Assembly (NCBI GenBank): GCA_003313425.1
Contig: NHZP01000001.1
Span: forward strand, 1,488,001-1,552,000
Source of the DNA: Pseudopyrenochaeta lycopersici
Taxonomy: Eukaryota; Ascomycota; Dothideomycetes; Pleosporales; Pseudopyrenochaetaceae
Direction: 5' to 3'
DNA length: 64,000 nucleotides
The position numbers and the translations under genes were made by a program. Positions within the stretch are counted from its first letter, which is position 1; every line of letters begins with the position of its first letter. This document shows positions 1-11,600 of the stretch, in pieces. The notes below the pieces were generated by a model. It did no database searches. It saw only the letters and a program-made list of their open reading frames with translations, and was not told the origin of the DNA.

Positions 1-1460
1 TGGAACAGTGGCTTCGCAATTGCCTCCAGCTTCAGCTGCAAGATCTACAACGACAGAGCCGGGTCTCATGGCACCGAGCATAGCTTTAGTGATGAGCTTT
101 GGAGCAGGCTTTCCGGGAATTAGAGCTGTAGTGATGACAATGTCGACTTCTCGGCATTGCTCATAGAAAAGCTTCATCTCGGCCTCGATAAACTCTTTTG
201 ACATAACTTTGGCATAGCCGCCAGCTCCGGCTCCATCTTCTGTGATGTCGACTTCGATGAATTCAGCGCCAAGTGACTGCACTTGCTCACGTGCAGCGGA
301 GCGAGTATCGAAGCCACGGACAATAGCACCCATGCGGCGAGCCTTTGCAGACTATCAGTATCGATTTTACAATGGAGAGAGGTTTACATACGGTTGCGAT
401 TGCGCTTAATCCTGCAACACCAGCCCCAATGACGAGGACCTTGCATGGCGGAATCTGTTCTTTGGTCAGGATCCATACTTCTGAGAGGAAGAAAGTGGAG
501 TACCTTGCCAGCAGCGGTGACCTGCCCAGTAAGGAAACGGCCGAAATGGTTCGAAGCTTCCAAAACAGCCTTATAACCAGCAATATTGGCCATAGAACTT
601 GCAAAATGTTAGTTTCGGCATTTTCAAAAGGCAACAGCAGCGGCATACCTCAATGCATCAAAGACCTGGGCGCGAGAAATACGAGGAACCATATCCATGG
701 CGAATGCAGTGGCTTTTCGGGAAGCAATGCGATCTACGACGGCTTTGTTCTGCATCGGGTAGAGAAAGGAAATCACGGTGGCACCATCACGGATGGCATC
801 CACTTCGCTTTCTTCTCCATCGATGCTGAGTGCTCGAACCTTGAGCAAGATGTCGCTCTCTGAAAAGACGCTCCTGCGGTCAACAGTCTTGGCACCAGCT
901 TGCTCGTACGCCTCGTCGGTGAATTGAGCTTCAACACCAGCTCCACGCTCGACCAAAATGCGTGAGAATCCTTTCTTAAGTAGGAGTTTGACATTTTGGG
1001 GGGTGATGGCTACACGGCGTTCTCCTGGATAGCTTTCTTTTGGAACTCCAATAGTCAAGTTGGAGTAGGGTCCAGCGCTCTAGATATTAGGATATAACGT
1101 CAGTAGAGGACTCACGTGCAAGTGGTACATGTGACGTACGAAGGGCGGTGTGGTAGGGATCTCCTCATCGTGCGGCTCCGAGGCGTGAGATGCATAACAG
1201 GCGATAGCTGTAGTCTGGACCTTGACATGGTGCTGCAGGTACAGCGGGCGTGGGCGGGTCAGACTCCGAGCGCCTGCAACTGGTTGTTGAGTCCTATTCT
1301 GGTTCGAATGGTATTCATGCTTGATCACGGGTGTGGACCGGATAGCAAAGGCAGAAGCGTACAGCTTCAGGTTAGCAGACGAGCCGCTGTGGCTGCCCCA
1401 CAGCGGTCGAAGGGCAAGCGCCCTATAACCAGCGAGACAGTTCGAAGCGGAGGAGCTCAT
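1..1460 (-). CDS. NAD(P) transhydrogenase, mitochondrial (5' part)
   Basis: Proton-translocating transhydrogenase of the inner mitochondrial membrane, moving hydride between NADH and NADP+. Only the first 417 codons are in the window; the 3' part lies beyond the left edge. Exons: 1140-1460, 649-1079, 504-597, 392-454, 1-342, joined by introns of 49-60 bp with every phase consistent. Residues 1-107 are a basic, Ser/Arg-rich leader compatible with mitochondrial import. The alanine dehydrogenase/PNT N-terminal domain follows ([13 protein letters not shown]), then the Rossmann glycine motif [16 protein letters not shown] and FDTR. The start is the ATG at 1458-1460; the reading frame is open further upstream but has no ATG there. 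Fungal and animal homologues fuse the alpha and beta subunits; whether this one does cannot be seen. The domain identity is clear. Confidence 0.93.
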
Positions 1461-4400
1461 GCTGGGACTGTCTCGGAAAAGAGCAAGCAAAGGGAGGAGC
1501 CGGGCACCCGCATCTGCTGGCGATTTATTCCGAGAAAAGCGCGACTAGCAGCTGAGATGTCAGATGCAGTGTAAGGTGAGCACCAAAGATGCCACGGTTT
1601 GCGAGCGATGGTGGTACATAAGGGTGGTACCTTTCGGCCGCGCTCCTTGTCTCGCGTCGTGTTTTGCCGATTTCCAGCTTCCCCGCACTACCCCACGTCT
1701 ATCACCCCAGGCTCGATCGCGCCCCGAGCCTTGCGCCGCAGTCTGAACAGGGTCCGGATGAAATTGTGGAGGCTCTTACAAGTATGCTTCAGCTTACCTG
1801 CCTTTTCACACTCTTATTCTGGTCATGTTGCTTTGATGTTTTGGGACGAACAAGCGGGATATTCTACCCCAGCCGTTCGCGATCATGCGACATGTGGCAC
1901 AGCCCCCCAACATTTAAGGGCCTCCTTCCTAATTCAGTTCTTGGGCTCCTGATTCGTGCAGTCCAATGCCGATTGTTTCATGTTGGCAAAGTGCTGCAGC
2001 ATCAGACCTGCTCAGCGACTTGGGCTAAGGCGACGTTAGCTGTTCTCAATTACTGCAACTGAAGATGATATACTGCATTGAGAATGTTTTGATCCACCGA
2101 AACGTCAAGGCAACCGGTGAAAAAGTTGAGCAATGATTAGTGCGTTGGCGCCAGAGCCTATGCTCATCAAGATTGGCAGAGAGACAATGCCCAGCTGTGG
2201 GAACAAGATTGTCACAGCATGGTAGTGAACCACACCACCCAACAAACTACTACGGTCAAAACCTTCCAACTCTTAAACTCAGGCTTTTGAAATTGCTAGA
2301 AATGCAAACCTACCCGCTTCTCACACTCGACGTGTGATATCCAATCTCCCCAAGTGAAGATTCGGTCCGAGTATAAGCAAAAGTTTTGAGACTTTTCGAC
2401 TGAACATTCTGTATTGTCGTGTCCTGCTAGTTGAAGTTAGAATAGAGATCACGTGTAATGCATCAGTATCTCCTTGAAAAGACCGGATGCTTACAATACA
2501 TGGCATCTTATTAGCAAGGATCAAGTGGAACATGGATAGTATATATCGGCATGACGCACCGCAAGATAAGACTCAAACTATCATTCTGCACTTAGTTGGA
2601 AACCGCAGCCACCCAATGAATCTATATCTCGGATTGGAAACAAAAATGGCCTTTCTGCGGCACTCTCAGGCAAGGAACCTGATCATGCTGGTGTTGTGCT
2701 TTTCTACAGATCCGTCCTTCTAGAGTGTGTGGAAATGTATGACAGCCTTCAAGCATTCTCCACGTTAGTTACACGATAGTGGAATCTCGAGCTTCTTTTC
2801 GACAAGGTAGCTAACTTCGACTGCGCGTTCTATCAATCCCATTCTGATATCTAGACATCACTGTTCGTGGAACTGAACCAATCCAAGTCAGAGATAAGAC
2901 GGAGCTACTATTGGTGGGAATGCAATTTTTAAAAGCGAAATGCTGCGTATCCGAGTGTCGATGGTTAAGTTGCTTCTGAGGAACTCACGTCGAAATTTGT
3001 TTGCGGATTGCGGTTGTCTGGTCGGATTTTCATGGAAATACTTGCCGTACACTAGCACGATCTGAATCTCAACTCGCTTATCTAGGCTGATCAGCCGAAA
3101 CCATGGTTTCACAGTATCTCGCATAGTCGCACAAGGAACATCTACAATCCTGGTAACCTCAAAGCTGCTCAGTATTCATCATACCAGGGTCTCCTAGTGC
3201 ACATAATCCATGATATTGGAGAGTCAGCGAGGCTAGCACGCTCCAGCGTTACCACTCTCATCGCAAAAAATGGTCACCTCTTGATTTGCTATACATGAAT
3301 GTTACACTTCTTAGGCGGCTCTCCCTCACAGCTCTAACGTCAGTGCCCTAATGTACAACATTCTATGTAGTACTTCACAGCGGGTTATAAAGTATGCCTT
3401 GAGATACAATCTTGGGCTTTCGCGGTGGATGAATTTGCTCGTAGCACCTATGAGAATACCACAGAAGCACTTGTGTGAGTTACTCATCGCTGATATTCAT
3501 CTTTGGACAGAGTTTGGGTTTCATGTCTCTGCAATCGACAAAGAGCCCGGTGGCAAATAGTCGCATGACATATGTTCCGTTACCGGCCAAATGGAAACTG
3601 AAATCACACCCCAGTCCACTGGGTCTGGCTGCCGAGACCCAGAGACCTAGCTTCTCAAAATTTCTAGTCCCTTGAGCGTACCTGTATATCCTCTGCGTCT
3701 GGAAAGCTTGATAACGTTCAGTGGCCATGGCGGTTTTCTGCAGATTGCCACTGACAATTTCCGTGTCCGACAAAGATCTTGTCAGTACATTTAGTAGCAC
3801 AAGCATTCAACATTGAGCCGAGCTCTACACTTACTCAAGTTATTGAGTCCTACTCAAAGTTGAGATAGGTGTCAGCTGGTCTGTTGCTGGTCCATTTTTC
3901 CACGAGGTATTTTATGTGATAAATTCGCTGAGACCTCCCTGAATAGACCATGCAAACTGTTCATGGTTCATCAGAGATTGTAGTTTACGGCTTGGGGTCC
4001 TATCGTAATATGGTGAAGCCTAATTGTCACCACTATGGCTTCGTTCTCGTCCACTCAATGCTTTCAAGGATAAGTGATCTTTGCCCTGTTATCGTATAGC
4101 TGCAACTTCAGGCTAATCGAAGTACGGTGTGTGCTTTCTCACGCAAGTGTGGTGGAATCCGATCACTCATTCAAGCCCTTTAACGGCGAGGCTATCGTGT
4201 CTGATGTAACCATCTCAGAAGAAAGCAAGAATAAACTGTCTACCATAGTGTTTGTCTTCTTAGTCGAGCCCGAAACCTGGTATGGTTACATTAAACCCAT
4301 ATATGTACTAAACATAGAACCATAGGTGACCGATTTACGCATGTTTCACACCATACGACCTGCACCCTCAGCGCCCTGAATACCAAAAATGTATGCAGAA

Positions 4401-6034
4401 CACTGGCTATCGGGAAGCAGACGTGGATCTGGGCCTCTTAGAGTGCTTCTCGAGAGTATCTGGGTGGCCTGACGGTGCTAATACGGTCGAACGTTTATTG
4501 GAGATAAAAATTTGACGATGTTTGGATGAATGTGCCGAAATTGTCTCCGCGACCGGCAGCTTCTTACTTCATTGTCCGGAAATAGTTTATTTCCAGTTCT
4601 GTAGGCAAAAAGCAGATTCCAAATCTGCTACAGTGGAAGCCTCATGAACCGGAGCATGTCATCTCACAATCCCTACATCATTCGTGTTCAAATCTTGATG
4701 AGGCAGTAGAGCCGTTGGGGCAGTTTGCATGGTCTAGACTATCCCAAGGACTCTTCATGAGGCAAAAGATCATCGGTAAAAATGTTTACGAGGTCGTGTA
4801 AATACAATTGCTTATCGATTGAGCTGTACGACAGCGAACATGAGCACGATGACTTCGTATATCGAATTATCCGGAGCCGAGACGCGCTTAAGAGCCGAGG
4901 CTTGAGGCGGAGCAGAGCAACAATGGATGGATTAATGTACATTCATATGGGATGAAATTGAACAAGAGACACGGGGAGTGGATCTGTTTTCATTATGTAT
5001 ACATATATGTCTTCTCGACTATGCAAGGTAAGACCACTGCGTGGCTTGTGGCCCGGACGATCCCTGCGGAGCCCCTGTTGATTGATCGGAAGCGGCGAGC
5101 TCGAGCTCCCCAGACTACATATTACCCAATTAAGCGACCCGGTCCCGCACGTCCATATTGACGAATAGATTACAGCAAACTAGGTCGAGACCTTGTTCTG
5201 TAAGCACAGGTATCCTGGTAATCGGGAGTTTTATATGGTTTCTTCATAGTCAGTCCTAGCTACAGTATACTTCTCGGTGAGTTTTGACACAGGGCACCCA
5301 TCACCTGACTCCAGCTCGAATTGCAGGAACCGCTGTATTCAGAATTCCCATGCCTAGTCCTATTTTTGGTGTTTCAAAACGACGGCAGAGCACCATCATG
5401 CAGGTCCCGATGGCTCTTTGCGGGGAATGCTCAATTAACCTTCGATCGAAGCTTTTCGTATTTCTACTATAGGGCTTTGGGCCGTGACTCTCGGCCCTTG
5501 GGTACGCCACCGCCGAAAGTCAAAAATTCCCGCGGAGGTGCTAATGCAACGGTGATCACCGTCCGTGTAACATGTTGATGTCCTAAATCTTCAATTGCTC
5601 TTGGTCATGGCCTCGTATTCTGTATCCATCAAAGGTCACGTCTCAAGCAAAAGCATGTCACTCAATATACGACAACTGCGACCTTATGCAAGCAATGCTT
5701 CAGAGGACCTGGTTCAGTCCTAAGATATCGTGGTCTTAATACCGGAAAGTATCCAAATGTGCTAATAATAACACGGGCCTGGCCGATTCGATGTCACGAT
5801 GCTTCGTACTGTTGTCCTGACTTGGACGAGGCGAGAGTGCAGAGTGGCCAGATGCTCTTGTGAATGAAGATCTGTCACCATAGATTAACTAATATCCAAA
5901 TTTCAAGATCAAGTATAAGTAAGGGCATGATCCCCTCTCACTGTTGATCATCGCAGATCACCGGCCTCCATTTCCACTTCCTCCAATCAATCAGCTTCTT
6001 CTATTCAGAGATCTCATCTCAACTGCCAGCCAAA
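1461..6034. other. gene-poor intergenic stretch
   Basis: About 4.6 kb lies between the transhydrogenase start and the DUF4360 gene. Only short ORFs up to about 150 codons occur, with no recognisable domain, no convincing splice-joined frame and no tRNA. It is richer in A+T than the neighbouring genes by eye. No terminal repeats or transposase-like motifs were recognised. The last part (about 5880-6034) is the DUF4360 promoter and 5' leader. Confidence 0.6.
5914..5919 (+). promoter_or_regulatory. TATA-like element upstream of the DUF4360 gene
   Basis: TATAAG lies 121 bp before the ATG at 6035. It is followed by a CT-rich stretch (about 5932-6020), a common arrangement in fungal promoters with the mRNA start in the pyrimidine-rich part. 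Position and sequence are suggestive only. Confidence 0.35.
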
Positions 6035-6942
6035 ATGCATTCCAAGCTCGCCGTTTTCCTGCTCCCTGCTCTCGCTGCTGCCCTGCCCCAGAGCGGAAAC
6101 GCCCCCGACCCAAATCAGATCACCATTCTCGACACCTCTTACTCCGGTAATGGCTGCCCTCAAGGCTCAGTCTCGACCAGCACCTCACCCGACAAGACTG
6201 TATGTATATCCTTGCTTGATTTGCGTTGTATTCTCAGACGTGGGCTTAGCTCCATATGGTTACTCCTTACCTTTGGAACCTTCCCAAAGGCTTCTCAGCA
6301 GGCACGGTGAGAAATCTTACTCACAATTTCAACAGATCATTACTTATGGCTTTGATGCCTTCCAGACATACACTGGCCCTGGAACTGTTCCTGCGGACCG
6401 CAGCAAGAACTGCCAGCTCCACTTGAACCTCAAGTACCCTGGTGGTTTCCAGTACGCCGTTGTGGAAGCCACATACCACGGCTGGGCTCGTCTCGATGAG
6501 GGTGTTACCGGCAGCTTCATCACGACTTATTACTTCTCTCAGGATGCCGGCAAAACCGTAAGTTGCAGCGTCGTGCATGGCCAAGTTCTGTCCTGAATGA
6601 AGAGCTAACGGCTTGTAGTCCACCACCCGCATGACCGCTACCGGCGGCGGCGCTCTCGCAAACGGCCAGGTCTACACCAAGCAGGACACCATCGAGACAA
6701 CTGCGACTGTCTGGTCGCCTTGCGGCACCACTGGTATTCTCAACATCAACAACCGCATTGCCCTCACGTCCAAGAACCCCTCACAGGCTGGTGAACTATC
6801 CAACGACGATGCCACCGTCGCTTTCACTCAACAGCTCCACGTTGCATGGAGGAAGTGCACGCCCGGAAGCGGCTCAGGTTCAGGCTCTGGCGACACCATT
6901 GGCATTGGAAACCCAAGCACTGATATCACTCTAGGTAACTAG
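6035..6942 (+). CDS. secreted DUF4360-family protein
   Basis: Predicted 236-residue secreted protein of the fungal DUF4360 family, whose biochemical function is unknown. Exons: 6035-6199, 6336-6557, 6619-6942; introns 136 and 61 bp, all frames consistent. Residues 1-17 form a signal peptide (MHSKLAVFLLPALAAA) followed by LPQ. The mature part carries family hallmarks: GNGCPQGS near the N terminus, NCQLHLNLKYPGGFQ, then a YYFS segment and WSPCG. Four cysteines in the mature domain suggest disulphides. The C terminus has a short (Gly-Ser)n tract followed by a 16-residue tail. The ATG has a good context (CCAAAATGC). It stands alone between gene-poor flanks, so it could be a wall or effector-like protein, but nothing here decides that. 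Confidence 0.9.
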
Positions 6943-7616
6943 AAGTAGGCCAAGAGGAAAAATGGGCAGGGGTTGTGGTAGCGAAGGAATGAGTTGAGGG
7001 CTGGACGTGCAGCTAGTTTTATCGAGCGGCTAGTCAAGAATCTACACATTTGTCCAACCTGCCTGTTTGGTTATATTGTTGACGATTGGATTGATGGTCA
7101 CTGACTGGGATGTGCTTTCTAGTGCTGCATGAATGTCATTGTAGCTACCCATTTGGGACTAAGGCTTCGCTAACAAATAGTAATTGGCTTGAGTTAGGAC
7201 AAGTTATGTCATGTTCCAGGTCATTAGCCTACAGAAAAAGTACTTCAACATTGCGCTATTTCCTTTATTGGGGTTTATGGCACGGCACATACAGGAAGAG
7301 TGACAAGCATGTGTTGATTTGCAAATGCTCAGGTACCTTGGTATACGCTATAAGGATACCAAGCTAATAATAGAAAATATGCGATCCCAGTCCCAAGAAA
7401 AGGCACCGTATATCCCTTGCGCGAGACATGCTGATGCATGCAAGCTATTTGTGCGACCTCCACACAAGACTTGTTTTCCCCGTGCAACATGGTACATGCA
7501 CATGTAGCCAGAACCCTCCAAGCACTTGCTACCCTATAGCCCCTACACGTTTCTCAAATAATAAACACTCATCGTACAACGTTGCCGCCCAAAAACATGA
7601 ATCCGAAATTGCGGCA
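6943..7616. other. convergent 3' intergenic region
   Basis: This holds the 3' flanks of the DUF4360 gene (plus strand) and of the velvet-like gene (minus strand). No further ORF or RNA gene is supported. Confidence 0.6.
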
Positions 7617-8612
7617 TCACCGCGACCTGCGTCTATCCTGAATGGAGCGCAGCACATCCAGCCAACCGCCGTCATCTACATCATCGACCCCTATGTACGC
7701 AAAGAGAAAGTATCAGGAAACTGAAAAGAATCAATAGGTAGCTACCATGTACTTACCATTATATGCGGCTAGATTCGTCGCAGGCCCGTTTCCATAAACA
7801 ACGATTGGATCGCTCTCGACAACTTGCACGGCGGACCCATTTCCTGCAGAGGAAACCGGTGGGTCTGAGGCAGAGTTGCGAATGCGTATCAGAGTAATGC
7901 GTATCCGATAGGTGCCGGCCTGGCGAATGACGAGCTCAGGGAAGCGCATATAGCCCACACCGTTTGGGTCAGCCATATCCATAGAAGCGATTGATCCGTC
8001 TGCTTCATCGTCGGCAAAAGGATGGATCGAATCGAATCGTCGGCCAAGGAGTAGGGTGTTGAGAACAGATGGATCTGTCGAAGCTGTTGAATTGGGGCCA
8101 GGGACCAGCGTGGCCACTGCGACTAGGTTGGTCGAATCTGCGACAGCATCGTCAGGGTCTGTGTTGGTTGTTCGTAACCGTACAATGATTGATCCGGGCA
8201 TGGTTTGGCCGACGCGGGCGGTCCGTGGGGGTTGGACCACAATGTCCATGGCGTACTGGATATCCTCTGGCGATATGGAATGGCGGCCCGACCTTGAGCG
8301 TCCTGAAGTGTGGGTGTTGCCAGAGTGCTGCCTGGATCGAACGGATCTGCTTCCTAGCGCCCTAGGTCTTGCGACGTCAGCCATGGAGGATGTGGCGTCG
8401 GCTAGATGGTGATTTGTTTCTCCGTTGAGTAACTCTGCGATGCGAACAGATCTTCTTAGTGACGCGTGGCTGCGGCTGTTCTGCAAGGTGGTGTGGCGCG
8501 ACCTGGGCCTATTTTGTGAAGTCGATGGTGGATTGGATCTGTTTCTCCTGGTCGACGCGCTCCGGTCGGGATTAGGATTTCTACCTCGTCCACGTCGGGA
8601 GCCCCTTCGCAT
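7617..8612 (-). CDS. velvet-domain protein
   Basis: Predicted 309-residue nuclear regulator of the velvet family, fungal DNA-binding factors that couple development with secondary metabolism. Exons: 7757-8612 and 7617-7690, intron of 66 bp (GTAAGT...ATAG). The second exon gives an acidic end (GVDDVDDGGWLDVL) in place of the tail read by continuing through the donor. Residues 1-115 are very rich in Arg and Ser, probably disordered and possibly a nuclear localisation region. The velvet core spans about 120-275: VQPPRTARVGQTMPG, then LLLGRRFDSIHPF and GYMRFPELVIRQAGTYRIRI, matching the family's L-x-G and F-P-x-L-x-I-R-x-x-G-x-Y-R elements. Which subfamily (VeA, VelB, VosA, VelC) it belongs to is uncertain; it is shorter and more divergent than textbook members. 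Confidence 0.82.
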
Positions 8613-11600
8613 CTGATGAAGGATAAATCTGTGTTTACTTAGTAAGGTCTGGTATGAAAAAAATATGCACGCCAGGCTAATTTCAGCTCTACTGTTATGC
8701 CGTTGGGTTCGAGAGAGAAAAACCGATTAGGCGGAATAAGACGTATAAGCAGAGAAAAGGGTTGGAAAAAATGAAGAGACTAGGCGAGGACGACTCCCAA
8801 TGTATACTGACGCCATGGAGCTACAAAACACGCGACGTTGGCTACGAAGATATAGGAAATGAAGTCAAGCCACGAGTCAGATCTCTCATCTAAGCTCTCT
8901 CATGGCCGGCATGCTATTGCCCCTCCACCAGGACGATGATGGAGGTTCAGATGGCGCCGATGAGCCCAACACTTAGACCCTTTAATCTCATCCACGTATA
9001 GCGTAGCGTAAGAGGTGACAGCAAACGATAGCTTGGGGAATTATAGGTAGAGTTGAGGTCAAAAGTACCTCCCCCGGGCCCCAGTCAGCCCCACAAAATG
9101 ACGGGCTCCTTTGGCACGAGGATCGCAGTCAGGGCCAGTGGTATGGCACCGTTCATGCAGGCCCAGGCTAAAGCCAGGGTGTTGTCCATGCGCGGGAAGC
9201 GATGGGAGGATGCAGAAAAGCCGACGAAGACGGTGGCCAGGAAGAGAAATGCAGACGACAGGAAGTGATGGGATTGGAGCAGAGGGTGTTGCAAGTTGAT
9301 TGACGAATGTGATGCCATGTGGGCGACAGGGATGGTGAGTAAAAGTGGGCAGGAACGGCCTGCGAAGCGAAATGAACGTTGCTCACCTTGTAGCTCGTCA
9401 CACCCCGCCCTGCGCTACTCGGAACGATAGGTGCGCTGGGTCTGCTGCTTCCTTCTTCCGCGTGCGGCGACCCCTGGTTACACGGCGATGCTACGGCCGT
9501 CGTCGCCGTCGTGGTGCTGCTCGGAGCAGTGGATTAAGTCGCAATGCTCGCAATGAATGGGTGTGCTGGTCCCAATTGCAGAGACGATATCGCCCGGGAA
9601 GGCGCTTCTTCGGGGGCTCTGCAGCGTGCCGGCTTGGTCACGGCTGGAGGTCGTCCTGCACTCCCTTTGATATATTAGCAATGCTTTGCCCCAGCCCAAG
9701 AGTTACTCTGCCATTCCGCCGTCTGCCGACTAGCTATCCGCTACTGGCCAGGCATTGACGATCTATCCCACAACGCAACTTCATCTCTCAACCACCACAC
9801 CTGCAGCAGCGGGCCGAGCCCTTCCGACGTACCTGTGTTGACGGGCCACCGTCACGATGCTGGATGCTACCCTATGCACGCGGGTGGACGCAAGCCTGAC
9901 GTGCGGCCTCGGGATGTCGTGGACCGTTGTCGACGGCGAGAGAGGCTGTCTCAGTTGATGAAGGAGTCACTAACCAATGCCTTTGAGTCTTGAGCGGCAA
10001 CCTTCTTCATGCAGTCCAGGGCCCATGATGGGACGCTGAGTAGGCCGTCTTATACACTCTGTTGATGTTGCAGCACATCAAAGAGGCTCTTGCCTGTCCG
10101 GGTGCCGGTTGCAGCTACTTCCTACGGCTTGCCGCCTTCCGCTATTGGCCTCGACAGCGTCTTCCTCTTTCCGACAGCGGTCCCGCGTGCTTTGCTCCCT
10201 TCGAGCAGCCAAAATGAATCAGATGGCGAGCCTTGGGCCTGCTGCCCCTGTTTGTGCTGACGGCCCGTCTAGCGCTTCCACCACCACGATGCCGCCTGTG
10301 CAGTCTGGCGCCCTTGGCTTTCACATTTCTAGCTACTGGCGCCCGATCATTGTACAGCCGGCCATGCACGATGGCCGATCTGAGGCACGACCACATATCT
10401 CCCGTCACGGAATGCCTGTGGCGCCCATGAGTCTACCGAAAATGCTACCAATCCGAGTCCCACCAACCCGGGGAGATCTTGTATCACGCGTAGGACTGCC
10501 TAGCACACTGTCCTCATTAGTCTCAGAATCAAGGCTGCGGACGACAGAAGCACACTAAAAAAACATCTCCCATGCACGCCTCGTCTTACGCCTGGTGGAT
10601 AGCGACACCCACCCCTTCACTTTCGCCCGTATTTGTTGGTGCAGTGGACCCCCAAAAAAGTATTCCAAGCACTCGTTCCTAGGCTACTTCCTCCGAACAT
10701 CTCCGCAGCATGATCTACTGCAAGACTACTCTATCAGACGAGCCGACCCTAGCTTGACGGATGGCTACCTGCAAGGCTGTACACAGGCTTGACTTCGGCA
10801 ATCAAAAAAAGCAGGTCAGTCCAAGAACGTTATCAAGGTCGTGGAACTGTCCCGTGCATCAGTCTCTGCTCTACAGTTTTGGTTTGGCCTCACCAATCCA
10901 TCTTACAGGTACTGGTTCTGCATAGCAGCTGTCATGGATCAATGCAATCTATCGTTATTTGGCTTGGTCCATTTGGTGGAACTCGCTGGAATCTGGTCTG
11001 GCCCATTTGGACGCGTTCGAAATTACACCGGCTTGTGCGACTGATCTATTAAAGAGATGTTACTTAAGTCGGCCCTTTCGCACCTCTATACCCGTGGTTC
11101 ATAGCCAATAAAAGGTCTCAAAGCCATTCTCTATGAACCAACCGCAAGACGAAGCTATCAGTGCACACCAGCCCTCATACAACTTGCGCCATCCCGCTCT
11201 AGCTGCCGCATCTGTTCACTTGAACCGGTGTGAGAGGGCACGCAAGCATGGATCTGCCTAGTGCCCACTCGCACTTGATTTTGGGCGGTAATGCGAGATC
11301 TCGTATCGGTATTGAAGCCCTGTAGGTACCACGATGCTTTTGCGGAAGCGGCGCGTTGAGCCGAGTACCGAATGACTGGTCCCACCACGAGTCTCCACAC
11401 ACCTGGGTCTCTATCGAGAATTGACGCAAATGCGAAACCTCGCCGAAGTAGCGCTTGTGTCCCACTTATTCTCTCTTATTGCAGTCACTTGCAGCCGTTT
11501 TGCATCATCTTATTGCTCCACGTTCTGGATCCTCGCTAGTCAATTAATCGATGGCTCTTCGATGCGACCACACGCAGGCAAAATGATGTTTTACCGTTAA

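Noticed and set aside
345..863. 172-codon plus-strand ORF
   Set aside because: It lies antisense to exons and introns of the transhydrogenase; the minus strand carries the conserved protein.
1080..1115. Alternative 36-bp intron (GTGAGT donor) in the transhydrogenase
   Set aside because: The GTACGT donor 24 bp upstream gives a 60-bp intron of normal length with the same acceptor and frame.
3480..3806. 108-codon minus-strand ORF
   Set aside because: No family resemblance, no convincing splice partners or signal peptide, and located in A+T-rich gene-poor sequence.
8056..8412. 118-codon plus-strand ORF
   Set aside because: Antisense shadow of the velvet-like gene.
9345..9758. 137-codon plus-strand ORF
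   Set aside because: Arg/Cys-rich composition typical of a random frame in GC-rich DNA; no domain.
10109..10558. 149-codon plus-strand ORF
   Set aside because: Low-complexity mixture without motifs or family resemblance; other frames are open over the same stretch.
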